Shown: positions 34,656 to 46,700 of the stretch, one piece after another | How the letters are laid out: each line of letters starts with the position of its first letter | How positions within the stretch are numbered: the first letter of the stretch is position 1 | Assembly (NCBI GenBank): GCA_016490725.1 | Contig: JAEMHR010000089.1 | Coordinates: 46,907 to 110,906, forward strand | Direction: 5' to 3' | DNA from: Amphichorda felina | Lineage: Eukaryota; Ascomycota; Sordariomycetes; Hypocreales; Bionectriaceae | DNA length: 64,000 nucleotides | Program-made: the position numbers and the translations under genes | The notes under the pieces: generated by a model | Databases searched by the model: none | What the model was told of the DNA's origin: nothing | The model's input: the letters and a program-made list of their open reading frames with translations, nothing else

Positions 34656-35198
34656 TACTGCACACTAGGACAAGGAACCTGAAGATTCTTTTTATTTGTC
34701 TTCCTAGAAACTCATAGCACAGATACCTAATAATAAATATAATGCTAAACCGTAAACATGATCCGATTCACTGCCTAAATGATGTATGATGCATCATCGG
34801 GTTGGGTAGGGGCAGACACAAAAGCCAGACTGCCAACCGTGGGTGATTGATTCAAGTGAATAAAATCCCCGAAATTCAGAGCTCAGGTACTTTAGTCGTC
34901 TACGAACCCCTTTTGTCATCCCTATTGGGTCGCGGGGGGAAGGAGACGGTTCAGTGGTGCAAGTGGCACGAACGGGGAATCACAGCCCCCAGGAGCACGA
35001 GCGTGGTTACACCTCATGAGAACTCCAGAGTGCAGCCAGAAGTTTAATAAATAAGCATTTTCAACCATATTGGGGACAGATTGTTTGTGGGGGGCCGAGT
35101 CACTAGGCAGATGGTTGGACAGTCAAGGCTGTGGGGGCTTTGTGTAGGGTCTATAGGTTAATATTACGCCAAGATTATCACCAACCAACAAGCAAGAA
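34656..35198. other. Intergenic region upstream of tRNA-iMet
   Basis: About 540 bp between the four-TM gene and the tRNA. No gene is seen. Confidence 0.5.
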
Positions 35199-35270
35199 AG
35201 CAATTTGGCGCAGTGGAAGCGCGCCGGGCTCATAACCCGGAGGTCCTACGATCGAAACGTAGAATTGCTA
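35199..35270 (+). tRNA. Initiator tRNA-Met (CAT)
   Basis: A 72-nt intronless tRNA folds cleanly. Acceptor AGCAATT pairs with AATTGCT, with discriminator A. D-stem GCGC/GCGC. Anticodon stem CCGGG/CCCGG around loop CTCATAA (anticodon CAT at 35231-35233). T-stem CTACG/CGTAG. The T-arm loop ATCGAAA, in place of TTC, is the hallmark of eukaryotic initiator tRNA. The A1-type first base and the GGG/CCC-rich anticodon stem agree. A T-rich run just downstream (about 35274-35283) fits a Pol III terminator. Confidence 0.95.
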
Positions 35271-35749
35271 GCCTTTCTTTTTTGGTCTTTTTTTCTCTCA
35301 TGCTCACCCCTATTTTTTCTTGCTCCTTAATATTATTCTCTTGTTTCGTCTTTTTTTTTTCTCCAACGTCTTTCCATACCCCTGCATTGGACAACCCAAA
35401 GCACCTGTATGTTGGGCCGACCCTTTGGAACGACAGTATTAATATACAAAATTTGAGGCCTAGCTTGCGCCACAACACTTCGACGAGTGCAAACATCTAT
35501 GACTGACTGAAGCAAATCTATAATAATACAACACGGTTCTATGTCTATGTACCTTGGTTGTTACAAGCAAACATTAGGAGAATGCCAGCGTTTGGCAGCG
35601 GCGAAGTCCGACAGACGGTCCTTCCGTGTCTCTAGGCCTTTGCGCCCCTTTTCCCATCCCAAATATTTCCACACCGTCACCCACCCTTTCCCATCGAACC
35701 ACCCACCCTTTGCGTGGGAACCACCAAGTTCCCCCTCACAGTCATTGCT
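35271..35749. other. Intergenic region: tRNA terminator and URA6 3' flank
   Basis: Begins with the T-rich Pol III stop and further T runs near 35287-35360. The remainder is the 3' flank of the minus-strand URA6 gene. Nothing else is recognised. Confidence 0.5.
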
Positions 35750-36784
35750 TTAGAAGCTGGCGCCGAAGCGGTCCGTGAGCGACTTCTGGGTCTTCTGGAA
35801 GACCTGGTCGGGCTTGGCCGTAGCGTCAATCTTGGCGACCTTGCCCTCCTTCTCGTAGTAGTCGACGACGGGCATGCTGGTCTCGACAAAGGTGCGGAAG
35901 CGCTTGCGGATGCTTTCGGCGTTGTCGTCGGAGCGGCCGCTCGTCTTGCCGCGCTCGAGCAGGCGCTTCTCCATGGTCTCCTCCGGGCAGTCGTAGAAGA
36001 GCACCATCTTGGCCGGGCAGACGGCCTCCTCGAACTTGTGCGCCTGGTCCATCTTGCGCGGGAAGCCGTCGATGAGGAAGCGGCCCTTGGTCGACCCGGA
36101 GCTGCGCAGCGCGTCGGCCATGGCGTTCTCGAGGAGCTGCACCGTCACCTCCATGGGCACGATGAGCCCGTTCTTGATGTAATCGCGGATCAGGTCGCCG
36201 AATTGGGAGCCGGGGCGCTCCTGCTCAGCGCGGAGGAGGTCGCCGGCCGAGAGGTGGGTGAAGCCGTACTCGGAGACGAGCTTGGCGCACTGGGTGCCTT
36301 TGCCGGCGCCGGGGCCGCCGAGGACGAAGATGACGGTGACATCGTCGCCGGAGAAGGTCGGCTTGGGCTTGTCGGGCGCGGGGAGCTGGCCGGCGGGCTC
36401 ATTCGAGGGAGGCATCTCTGCTAGTTGTCAGCATCACTGCCAGCACTCGCCAAGTAATCACAGGGGGAAAGGAGTGTCCAGATGGTAGCTATAGAAGCTA
36501 GCACTTTGCCACTCTGCAACGACCATGGAAAGATGGACCCCTTTCCACTCCATTGAGGCCTTACCTTTGCGACGGTTGACCAGGCCAATGTAGCCAGCGG
36601 TACCCAGACCAATAATAGCAAAAAAGGGCCAGAATTTGATACCGTTGCCGGATTTAGGGGGCTGAGACGAGTACGCGCGACGCTGGCGAAGGACTCGGGG
36701 CGCGGACAGGGACGAGGAGGAGGAGGGCGCAGGGCGAGATATGCGGCCGGCCAGGCGCCACCGGAGGGGCATACGGAAAGCCAT
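35750..36784 (-). CDS. URA6: Uridylate (UMP/CMP) kinase with N-terminal membrane extension
   Basis: Exons 36784-36565 and 36417-35750 encode 295 aa. The second exon carries the whole kinase: P-loop GGPGAGKGT (107-115), the NMP-binding stretch FLIDGFPRKMDQ and the LID motif RGKTSGRSDDNAESI, closely matching yeast Ura6. It phosphorylates UMP (and some dCMP/AMP) for pyrimidine nucleotide synthesis. Exon 1 adds 73 residues not found in yeast: an Arg/Ser-rich presequence (APRVLRQRRAYSS) and a hydrophobic segment at about 51-69, suggesting import into or anchoring on mitochondria. Exon 2 opens with its own ATG (36415), so a shorter cytosolic enzyme could be made from a downstream promoter. The 147-nt intron is larger than most in the window. 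Confidence 0.93.
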
Positions 36785-37566
36785 TGTGAGAGGAGGCGGT
36801 GGTGGTGGTGGCGACGGAATTGGCGGGTGAGGTGGTCACGCTGCGTACGCGGACAGGTGATGGCGTTGGAGAGACACGCTTGGAGGAGCTGCAGACGTGC
36901 AGAAGCCAAGAAACACGCAACTTGGGAGCATCCAATGCTCGCCAAGTGCCTCCTGGACGCGACCCCTAGTGTGTTCCACAACAGGTTTAGCGCCCACCTG
37001 CGACAGTTGGCTCAGCCGACAAATTAACCTGACGTTATTATTGTCAGCTCATACCTCCAGAATCACCTTACGAAGTACTCTGACCCTTCAGGTCATTTGC
37101 ATCTCCAATATCCAGCTGCCGTCGCCACTCGCAATTAGGACTTATCTGGCAAACCGGATACTATCAGAATGCCTAGAGTGCCACTAGGATCCCCTGGAAA
37201 AACCAAGGCTGGCTATCATTCTGATGGACTTCCCCTCCCCCGTGACCTAAACTACCTTACCTACATCCCAGCCATATCACGCAGCTCACATAACCACGGG
37301 GAGTAAGTCGTATCGTCATTCTTTTTGATCTATTTCGAGCGTATGCCCTCCTCCATGATGCTGGCGCAGGAGACCCGGTGCCCCCGCCTACTACGCCTTT
37401 TTGCCCATGATCCGTCGTTCGCGGGTGAACCACATCCAAGCTTCGCTACCTAGGGTCTCCCCCCTCCCTTTGTTGATCGGCAAAATAATTAACACACAAA
37501 CGGTATCAAACAAACCCCGGTTGCCCTGCTAATACACCCTCTCCCTCCGACGCAATCTCCCCACAT
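36785..37566. other. Intergenic region: URA6 promoter and eIF3m 3' flank
   Basis: 780 bp between two minus-strand genes. No gene, repeat or RNA structure was recognised. Confidence 0.5.
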
Positions 37567-38975
37567 CTAGTCGTCGTCCTCCGTCCGTTCCCGCTTCGGC
37601 TGCTGCTGCTGGCTCTGGTTCTGGTTCTGCCGGCGGCCGGGGCGGTCGCCGCCGAGGTTGGCGTTGTTGAGCTTGCGCTCCAGCTCCTGCTGCTCGCGCT
37701 CCTTCTGCGCCTTGGCGTTGACCTGCTCCTGGCGCAGGACGCCCAGGACGCTCTGCATCGTCGACCGCCAGTGGTCCACGCGGGTGGCCAGCTCCTGGTA
37801 CTGCCTCTGGCCGAAGACGCGGTACGTCACCTTGTGCACGAGGAACACGTTGCGCTTCTGCGACAGCTTGCCCTCCACGAGGCCGGCGCGGATCACGTCA
37901 ATGGCCCACATCTCGACGTCGTCCTCGGGGATCTGGAGCGCCTTGGTGATCTTGGCGTACTCAATCTCACGGCTGGGCGTCGCGGCCGCCAGGCTGGCAA
38001 AGGTCAGCAGGCGCATCTTGCGGTGCAGCTTATCGTGGTCGAGCTTCTGCTGCTCGACCCAGCCCTCGTGCTCCTCGTTGAAGTCGTTGTAGTCCTCGAG
38101 GTCCTGCTCGGCAAAGATGTCGAGCAGCTGCGAGTAGACGGGGTGAGAGTCGCTCAGGGCCTGGACGCTAGGGATGGCGCGCAGGTCCTGGAACAGGAAG
38201 TGCGTGTTGGAGAGGAGGGCCATCTTGACAGCACGGAGAGATAACCGCTGGGCGTCCTCCGAGGTGACCTCCTCCTTGTCGTCGGCATCGAATGTCCTCA
38301 GGGCCTTGAGAATAAACTCGTAGCTTTGCCTGTAAAGATGTCAGCAAGGGAAAAAGAAAAGAAATTGAAGCGTTCCTTGAACTTCGTCAGGAAAACCCGG
38401 GAAACTCACTCCTCATCGCCAGCCTCCAGGGCCACCTCGGCAACCTCCTCGTACAGCTTGCGCTGGTACTCCTCATCCGTGCCCCACGACTCCATCCACT
38501 CCGGCAGCTTGTCGAGGTAGTGCCTCAGGTTCTCAAACATGGAGTGGCTCTTGAGGAACTTGAGGATCTCCATGAAGACGCGTGCGCGGATCGGGTCCGT
38601 CGGCTCCAGCAGGTTGAAAACGGTGGTCAGGGCGTTGAGCGACAGTCCGGCGCCGTGGACGGGCGAGCCGGCGACCGGCTTGGAGAAGATGGCGCACAGC
38701 GCGGGCAGGTGCTTCCTGGGATCCGAGGACTGCAGGACCAGGTGGATCATGAGGTTCGACGCGGCCGTGAACTCCTTCTCGGGGACCGAGGGCAGGGCCT
38801 GGGAGGCACCCACCAGCTTCGTCAGCACCTCCTCCTTGGAGGGCTTCTTGTCTCCGCTCAGCATCTTCTTCGCATCCTCAGCCTTGAGGTAGTCGGCCAT
38901 CTCGGCGGCGAGCTCCTCAAAGGAGCCATCGACGAAGAGCAGCTGGGGCTGCCCATTGTTCTTGGCGGCGGGCAT
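37567..38975 (-). CDS. Eukaryotic translation initiation factor 3 subunit M
   Basis: Exons 38975-38410 and 38329-37567 give 442 aa. eIF3m is a PCI-domain subunit of eIF3, which organises the 43S pre-initiation complex on the 40S ribosome. The N-terminal half is a helical repeat region (FVDGSFEELAAEMADYL, then NALTTVFNLLEPTDPIRARVF). The PCI domain lies at roughly 220-380, with its winged helix around KITKALQIPEDDVEMWAIDVIRAGLVEGKLSQ and the typical QRxVxVxxxxxRxF strand. The last 60 residues are a charged coil followed by a poly-Gln and Asp-rich disordered tail ending EDDD. Budding yeast lacks this subunit, but filamentous fungi and fission yeast keep it. I am confident in the family call. 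Confidence 0.94.
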
Positions 38976-39699
38976 CTTTCCGTGGCCTCGATCCGGTCGG
39001 GTTCCGTTTAGGGTCGGGAGGCTGCTCGTAATCTTCGACGTGATCGACCGGAATGTAATGCAATTTTCCTCCTCGGACTCCTCGTCTGGTCAGTCCTATT
39101 GCGGCGGCGGCGGTTGTTGGGCTGTTTTGCGATGGCAATATTCGTCGTCCGAGAAGCCCTGTGGTGGGGCTCCCCCCTCTGACCCCCCGCCAAATTTTCT
39201 GCCGCTCAGGTTGTGTGGGCGCTAAGCGAGTTGAGGGCGGTGACTCGGAAGAATTTACGGACCGTCTCACTCACCCGCTCACTTGCTCATGCACATTCAG
39301 TCACCACCTCAGTCACCACCTCAGTCACCACCCGTGTACTCTGTAAGTATGGATGCAGGCCCTCTCAACGTCCGAACAAGGACAAGAGCAGAAATGAATC
39401 CCCAAGTACAACAACGCTGTGGATTATGTACGTATGCGCTCAAACTTAGCACCTAGTGGCGTCTGTGTGAAACTTGTAACCAGAAACTCCGTTGCAAACC
39501 GTTGCCACAGGACACCATCAACCATCCAGTCCCAAATCAATGTTCCAATATTCCAATATTCCAATCCGCCACCATTTCCTTCTGTATCAGGCTACAGGCT
39601 CTCAGTCCACAGCCAAGTCGCCAGATGCAATTTTAAACAAGGACGAATAGAACGGGGGGCGTCCCCAGAGCGCAAATCCATCAATAATGCTGGCCCTCT
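38976..39699. other. Intergenic region: eIF3m promoter and Chk2 3' flank
   Basis: 720 bp without a gene. A short three-fold tcaccacctcag-type repeat occurs near 39300-39330. Confidence 0.5.
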
Positions 39700-41953
39700 T
39701 CACCGGCGGTTAGCCTTGGTCTTATCCTTCGACTTGGTTTTTTTCGTCGCGTCGCCTGCCGGATAAATACTCGAACTGTCGTCTCCAAACAGTTGCTGGT
39801 CGCCCTTGCCTCCCATCTCCATGAATTCAGAAGGAGCACGCTGATGGGCCGGTCCATCCTCCTTCGGGGCGTTGATAACGTGGTGCTTGTTCTTAGCAAA
39901 CACCTTGACAGGGCTCTTATTTCCGTCCACAGTAGCAGCCACTTGCACAGAGTTGAGATTCGACAGCAGGGTTCGTTCTCGGGTAGGGCCTCTCCGCTTG
40001 ACCTCCAGTGCAGCAATTCCCCCAACGAGACCTCCAGTGCTGTCATTCACATTCGTGGTGCCCTGAGTGAGCCAGGGGTGGGACAGACACTGGTCAATGG
40101 TAAACCTCCGCTCAGGATCCACCACTAGCATCGAATCAATCAGATCAACTAGGAAGTGTTAGTAGGTCTTGGGGGTTATGGGTGAAACAGGCAAACTTAC
40201 GAGCGGGGTCGCCAACGGAATCCCAGTATGGCGAAGGGTAGTCGAAGCGGCCGCTCTTAATTTGCTGGGACAGCGTGTAGGGGAAGTCACGGGAGTAGAG
40301 CTCGTCGGAAAATGGGGGAAACCCGCAAAGGCAGATGTATAGCACAACTCCGAGCGACCAGACGTCGACAGCCTTGGTGTACTTGCGTTGCTTGGAGTCG
40401 GCAAGTATCTCGGGAGCCACGTAGCTGGGGGTGCCACATAATGTGGTGGTAAATGACTCCTCTCCAATGATCTTGGCCAAGCCAAAATCTGCTAGTTTCA
40501 CGTGCAGGTTCTTGTCGGTGAGAAGGATGTTCTCAGGCTTGATGTCCCGGTGGACAATGTTGCGCTCGTGCTGTTGAATCGTTAGCGATTAACGACATCA
40601 AACCTAGAAAACAAGGGTACTGACCAGGTACTTGATTCCCTGGAACAGCTGGATGAACAGCTTCCTCGTCTCGTCCTCGCTGAGCTTCTGCTTCATGACA
40701 ATGTAGTTGAAAAGCTCGCCTTCGGGTGCGAGTTCGAGTACCAGATAGACGCGATCGCGCTCGTTGAACGTATCTTTCAAGCACAGCACGTTTGGATGGC
40801 TCACTCCCATGAGTACACCAATCTCCTGTTGCAAACCTTCCGTCTTGGACCTCTCCTCCATGCCCGGATGCTTAGTGAAGATCTTGACGGCATACCGCTG
40901 CCCGGTTGACTTCTCCACGCAGAGGTACACCTCCGCAAAGTGCCCCTTCCCAAGCTTCTCCAAGAGAGTGTACTGCTGGAGGAATGCGCTGGTCTGCCGA
41001 CTGTGAGGGTACTTGAAGACGAACCTGGCCTTACCATGGACGGCGATTTCGTCGCCATGCTCCAGCTCGCGGCGCTGGTTGCGACCCACATATGCCTCGT
41101 TGACAAACGTTCCGTTCTGGGACAGATCCTCCACGATTGCGACTGTGTCGGTGCCCTTGTTCTCGGTAAAAAGGAGGCAGTGTCGATTCGAGACAATGTG
41201 ATCATTGACGACAATATCTGAGCCGCGTTAGAATTCTGGTCGCAAGACAGAGCGCAACAAAAAAAAAGAAAAGGGCGACAACATACCGCACTCCGGATGG
41301 CGCCCGATAAGGTAACCGCCGGACGGCACGCTTCCGATCTTAGAGCGCTCATATGCCTCCTCGTCCCTTACGGTGGCAGGCTTGTCCTTCCGATCCAGAT
41401 CCTTCTTATGGGCCGCGAGCTCAGCGGTGCCGGTGCTAGGGCATGCATTCCGCCTCTTCATCACGATGGGCTTGTCACCATACTTGGGGTCGAGCGGGAC
41501 GAGGTAGCCCCAGACGCCCTCCTGGATCTCATCCTCTTCCTCCTCGGCCACGGCGGCCGAATGCGGGTCGACAAACTGGCTCAGCGGCTGGGTGTCCTGA
41601 GGTGGGGAGGAGAGCGCCTGGCTGAGCTCATGGGGCTCCTCAACCTTACGAGGGGTGGTGTGATCGTCGGCCTGAGGCGTGGGCGTGGCCTCCTTGGATG
41701 GGCCGTCGGCCGTGAGGTTGGTAAGAGGCGACGGGAGGTGCTGTTTGTTGGAGACGGGAGTCTTGTCCGCGGGCGTACCCTTAGTCAACCGATCGGATCG
41801 GCGGGGCTTCTTCGACTCTGTTTCGCCTTCTGGCAGCGATCCCTAGTTCCGAGCAGGCGAGGGTCAGCTAGGCGCCTCTCGGGGATTATGTCTGGGCAAG
41901 AGAGAACTTACACGTGGGCGCTTCAATTGACTCTTCTCGGCTTTGGGGGGCAT
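39700..41953 (-). CDS. Checkpoint kinase Chk2/Rad53-type with FHA domain (PRD-4/Cds1 homologue)
   Basis: Exons 41953-41912, 41842-41287, 41217-40625, 40570-40201 and 40148-39700 encode 669 aa. The N-terminal region has SQ/TQ sites (KSQLK, ELSQ, DTQPLSQF) that ATM/ATR-type kinases phosphorylate. An FHA domain at about 185-270 shows GRHPECG, VSNRHC and the NGTFVN signature for phosphothreonine binding. The Ser/Thr kinase starts near 282 with GKGHFAEV, catalytic K311, HRD D406 and DFG D425, and an activation segment ending GTPSYVAPE. A basic tail of about 100 residues follows. Chk2-type kinases halt the cell cycle after DNA damage. In Neurospora the orthologue PRD-4 also links damage to the circadian clock and translation. 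It lies tail-to-head upstream of eIF3m on the same strand. Confidence 0.94.
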
Positions 41954-43713
41954 TGTGCGCGGTTTGGGGCCCGGCCTTAAAGCCGGAGAGAGACGGAGGA
42001 AAGAAAAAAAAGGAATCTTCACGGCAGCTTTGCGGTTCCGGGGGTGATGTTTGTGGAAGGGGGGTCACACAAGTGAACGTTGGAGCTCGGATGCGCACGA
42101 ATAGCTGGCGCGGCCGATGAGGAATAATCGCCTATTGAATGATTGTGGATTAAAAACGCAAGACGCGGAAAAGAATGCGTGTTGCAAGATGACGGTTGAC
42201 TAATGATGAAAGCCAACCGAGTGGGATGTGGTGGTGGTGGTGGTGGTGACTGTGGCGGAGGAGGGTGGAGGAGAAAGGCGATGGAAGCCTGGAGCCGAGC
42301 AGGACTGAGCTTTGGACCGCGTCGTGGTTGCTTTTTCTCGTTGGCGTTGGCGTAACCGTCCAGTCCCCAAAGCCCCGGGCAGTTGTCAGCCTTAAAAATG
42401 GCTTTGACCTGGGTTGGTGGAGGACGCTTGCACTTATTTGGGGCGCTGTTCGGTGGCTTGGACCTGCCCTGGCCATTGGCGCTTCGTCACCTGAGGAGCA
42501 GTCAAAGGTCCAAAGCAGCTGCAGGAGCGCGGGATGGGCACCGACGTGCCTGCTACCGTCTGTCCGGGGGACCTACTGTGGCGAGAAGATGAGGCTGACT
42601 CCCTTCCTCGACTGTGGTGACTTCCCGAAGCCCATCACCTGGAAGCAGCGACAGGCCTTTTTCGACTTGGGCCATTCCACGGTGCTTTTCCCAGGGCCTG
42701 TTCAGTGCCTTCGGCCCCAGCACGCTATGTGCTCACCAGACGCTGCCCCAGGCACATGGCTTGCCCGCCGCGCTAGGTTTTGTCGATCTCATCGAATTCG
42801 TCGCGAGTTCAACATCCCGTTCTTGGTTTCCCGTCTATCGCCCATTATTCGTCCTTGGTTCCAGGGCCAACTGGTGACCCCAGGATCATTCGTCATCGCG
42901 TCCGATTTTGGCACCTTAACCAATTCGGAGTGTGACTCCATCCCACCAGTCATCCCGGTGTAGACGGCGCGACAACGTGGTCAACGTGACCTGTCCCACC
43001 CGAGCTTCCATCGCCATGAGCTGCCCAGGTGATCCATCCCATGATATATGCGATCCCCAAATTGGCGTTATAGGCGGCCATGAAAACTACGCTGGCGCTT
43101 CTGTCGCCCGAGCCCTCCCAATTCTGATCCTATTCTGATACCCAGTTAGGTCCGGTGCGTCACGAGGGCGACTCATTTCTCGTCTCGCCGACTGATTCTC
43201 ATTCCTTCTGAGTGCTTGATCATATCGTATTCATTCCATTACCACGTACTCTGTGCCAGGCGGACTGTGACCTCACTATTCTACGCAGGCCAGCCATCCT
43301 CCTCTCCTCGTGTAGGCATTACCATTAGTGACTATCCCCAAAGTTTCCAAGTTCGCAACAATCGGCATCATCATGCCTCTTTCCAACTTCGCCTGGCCTG
43401 TCTCAGGCAGGGGCAGAAATGTAACAAGCAGTTATGTACGCCAGAAGCTATCCGCCGCTAGGTGTATATACCAGTTCGTCATCGGGGTGTCTCCCATCTC
43501 CAAAATCAATATTCGCACAACGCTGCAAGTGCATTACTCCAAAAAAAAAAAAACGCCGGCCGATCCCAAGACATGATTCCATCCATCATCTTAAACACTG
43601 TGTCGTATCGCGTCGCGTCGCTCTCGAGAAGGATACCTCCCTTCCATCCTAGAAAGCTCAAGTTGGTGGTAGCACAGGCCGATACCGAACAACCGTCCCC
43701 AAAACCTCGGCTC
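41954..43713. other. Intergenic region: Chk2 promoter and Csx2 3' flank
   Basis: 1.76 kb. It begins with the Chk2 promoter, including a short GGT repeat at about 42229-42247. A 232-codon open frame at 42265-42963 lacks an early ATG and any domain and is not called. A (A)11 run lies near 43540-43551. Confidence 0.45.
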
Positions 43714-46700
43714 CTACTTCTCGGGAATTGGCGACTTTGCCAGTCTCCCGCCCGCGCTCAGTCGCTTCGCTGACCGTGCTTCTTTCTCGCGCTGCAACCG
43801 ATCGTTCGCACCCATGTTCCCGGGCAACGAGGGAACAGCATCGCTAGAGCCTCCCAGGGGCCTGCCGCTTCTCTGGTCGATATACATCTGGGCATAGTGG
43901 CCAAGCGGGAATGCCGGCAAGGTGGATGGAATCTCGGCTCCGTTCTGCGTGAGAAGCTCTGCGACGGGGAAGGGAATCACCTTCCCATCCCCATCCGTCG
44001 CGCTCTGGCTGGGTGTCGGCGACGGCAAGGCAGGGTCTGCCGCCGCAAGCGCCAGCCAAACGGCGTGTGTCCCCCTCATCTTGTCGACAACGTTGGGGTT
44101 CGCCTTGAGTGCTAGTGCGTACAGAACCTCCTGTATCTCATTCTTCTTGATGGCAGCAAGCATGGTCTCGTCGGGGCTCCCGTACCGCGACAGAGTTGGC
44201 GAAAGAGGCTCGACATATGCACGGTCGACATATTTGGCCGTGATAAACTTGAGTCGCTGCTCTCGGGTTGCTTGGGGGCCGGGCTTTTGGGACTGGTCAA
44301 GCCTTGCCTCCCATACCATGTTTGAGACGCGGTTACCGATGAGTAGTAGTAACTCGACAATATCGACCGTGAATGACTTGATGTCCAGAGTGAGCGATCG
44401 TACTTTGCTTATATGAGTACCGAGCGATCGATGGATCCCGCTACACTCGATGCACAGAACGATGCCCAGGTTGATGGATACCCACTCAACCTTGGAGTTG
44501 GACCCGCAGTCGGCGCACCAATAATTTCCCTGATCATTATCGCGAACCATCTTCAGCAGTTTGTCTGGGCTCTCGTCGTACCCTGAACTCGTAGTCCGAA
44601 CAGCTGTGGGGCGCGCCCCAACCGTGATTCTCCGTACCGGCACACCGCTGCTGGAGCTGGAGTGCTGGTGGCCAAGGTGATGGCGACCATGGCTTAGAGA
44701 CTGGGACTTGCCAGTCAGGACCGATCCGATGTCCCTCTTAAGGGAAGATTCGCCCCGTCCTCTAGAGCTGGCGGGCTTTTCCGGAACTCCCCGGCCCTCC
44801 ATGGCGCTCTGCAGTGCGTTGTTGATGGAGACGATCCAGTTGTTCATGTCGTCCTCGGAGGTGGCTTGGTAGACTCGCTTGAAACTTGGCGTAATCACTT
44901 CAAAGCAGAAGCGTCTCTCCTGGTTCCGAGCCTCGCGCACCGACGCCATCCGGAGGTCGATTGGATCCATGTGCAAGTCAAGCTTTTGTTTCCAATTGCT
45001 GTACTCGGACAACTTCCCCTGATCCAACACAATCCAGAACCTGTCGTTTCGGTTAGCTACTGTAGCTCGGTGAGGATTATGAAGCAAACATACTTGTGCC
45101 AGCCCTGCCCGCTCAGATTCCGTGGGTCCACATGACCACCCGGTCTGCTGAGCGCCCAGAGAAGACCTTCTTTGCGCTGGTTGATAGCTGAGTAATATAC
45201 ATCTCTCTCTTCGAGGTCGCGTATGCCGCGGAACTTGGAACCGTGCGCTGGGCTTTGGACCAGACTACCGGGTGATCTTGAGAGCTCAGCTGCTGGCCCA
45301 TCATTGGTACCGCCAGGGGGAACGCTCTTAAGCTGAGACCCGGTGCTATCGGCTCGTCCCAACTCCGTGTCCGAGCTATTCCCTTGCATAACCCCATTTG
45401 AGCTAGCGGCGGGGGTCGAGCTAGCAACGGTGCCTTGGTCGGGCTCCAGATAGTTACCTTTTTCCAGGAGGCGACGCTTTTCCTCGCGCTCTCGCCTCTG
45501 GTACTGATATTCCTTGTCTGCCTCATGAACCTCGGCGGACAAGGCCTCCAGTTGGGGAAGTAGTGCTTCAATCTTCTTCGCAGTAGCGAGGAAGGTTTTC
45601 GTCTGGGAGTCCGCATACTTTGTCAGGTGGGAGAGGACCTCTTGTTCTTTACGGCCTCCGTGGAGGTCCTGCATAAAGCTAGAGTAGTCGAAGCGCTTGA
45701 GCTCAAAGTTTCGCCTCTTGGCCTGGTATTTGGAGTCGCTCTCGGCAAGCTTCTTAGCCTTGACCGAATCTTGTCGCTGGCCCAGATACCGCGAAACAAA
45801 GGCGTAGTAGTCTTTGCTGTCCTCGTCAAATTCACGCCTCTTTGTCTCGGCTTGTTTGATTTCGACCTGGTAGAGCTTGTGGATAGGATCAAGGATGATT
45901 CGTTGCAGGTTGTTCGCATTCTGCCGCTCGTAGGCCAATATTTCGCGTGCAATCTTATCAAAGTAATGGTCGACGGCAGGTTGGACGGCGTTGGCGTTTG
46001 TTGACGAAGCATCGCGCAAGGCATCTATAAAGCCGAGGAAAGCCTCGTTTGCCTCATTTTGGGCTTGATGAGCAGTCTCTGCTCTTTTCATGACTTTCTT
46101 CATCTGCGCCCGCATGTTTCCCGTCTTTTGCTCAAGGGCTTTAAGTGTCGCTCGGAAGACGGGGCCATCGTCGTTAACTGTCACATCTTCCCCCGGCCTG
46201 GGGCAGGGAACTTCAACCTTGACGGCCTCCTGGGACGGGCCTCCTGAGCTCGCGGGAGCGCTAGCCTCTTGATGGCCTGCTAATGGCGATACGGGTTCTT
46301 CCATTTCACCCGTTAGGCGCGAGTCCACGGATTGGGACGAGGCAACACGAATCTTTGGCGGGGAACCCAAGGAGAACCGAGGGGTGGGAGAACCCGGGTT
46401 GCTGAGTATCGCTGGTGGTGGTGCTGGCAATGATGATCAGCGGGATGCGAGGTTAAAGTTTCCGCGGGGGAAGATAGTATACCTGAAACGAAGTAGGAGA
46501 AGCTCGCCAGCGCCGTCAGTCGGTGCGCACGGGAATCATACTCGACAAACTGGTCGCGGTCAGTGACTGGGTGATACCCAAGTAGTGCAACAGCAGGGAA
46601 AGCTCACGCTGCACGAGTTCCTCCATCCACCGCCTTTGTCCTCGTTAGGTTTGGGCGACTTCCATTTCCACGTCCACTCGAAAGACACAGAGGGGCTGCC

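Noticed and set aside
42265..42963. 232-codon plus-strand open frame
   Set aside because: Starts at a non-ATG codon, has no recognisable domain and mixed composition, and lies in the promoter side of the Chk2 gene.
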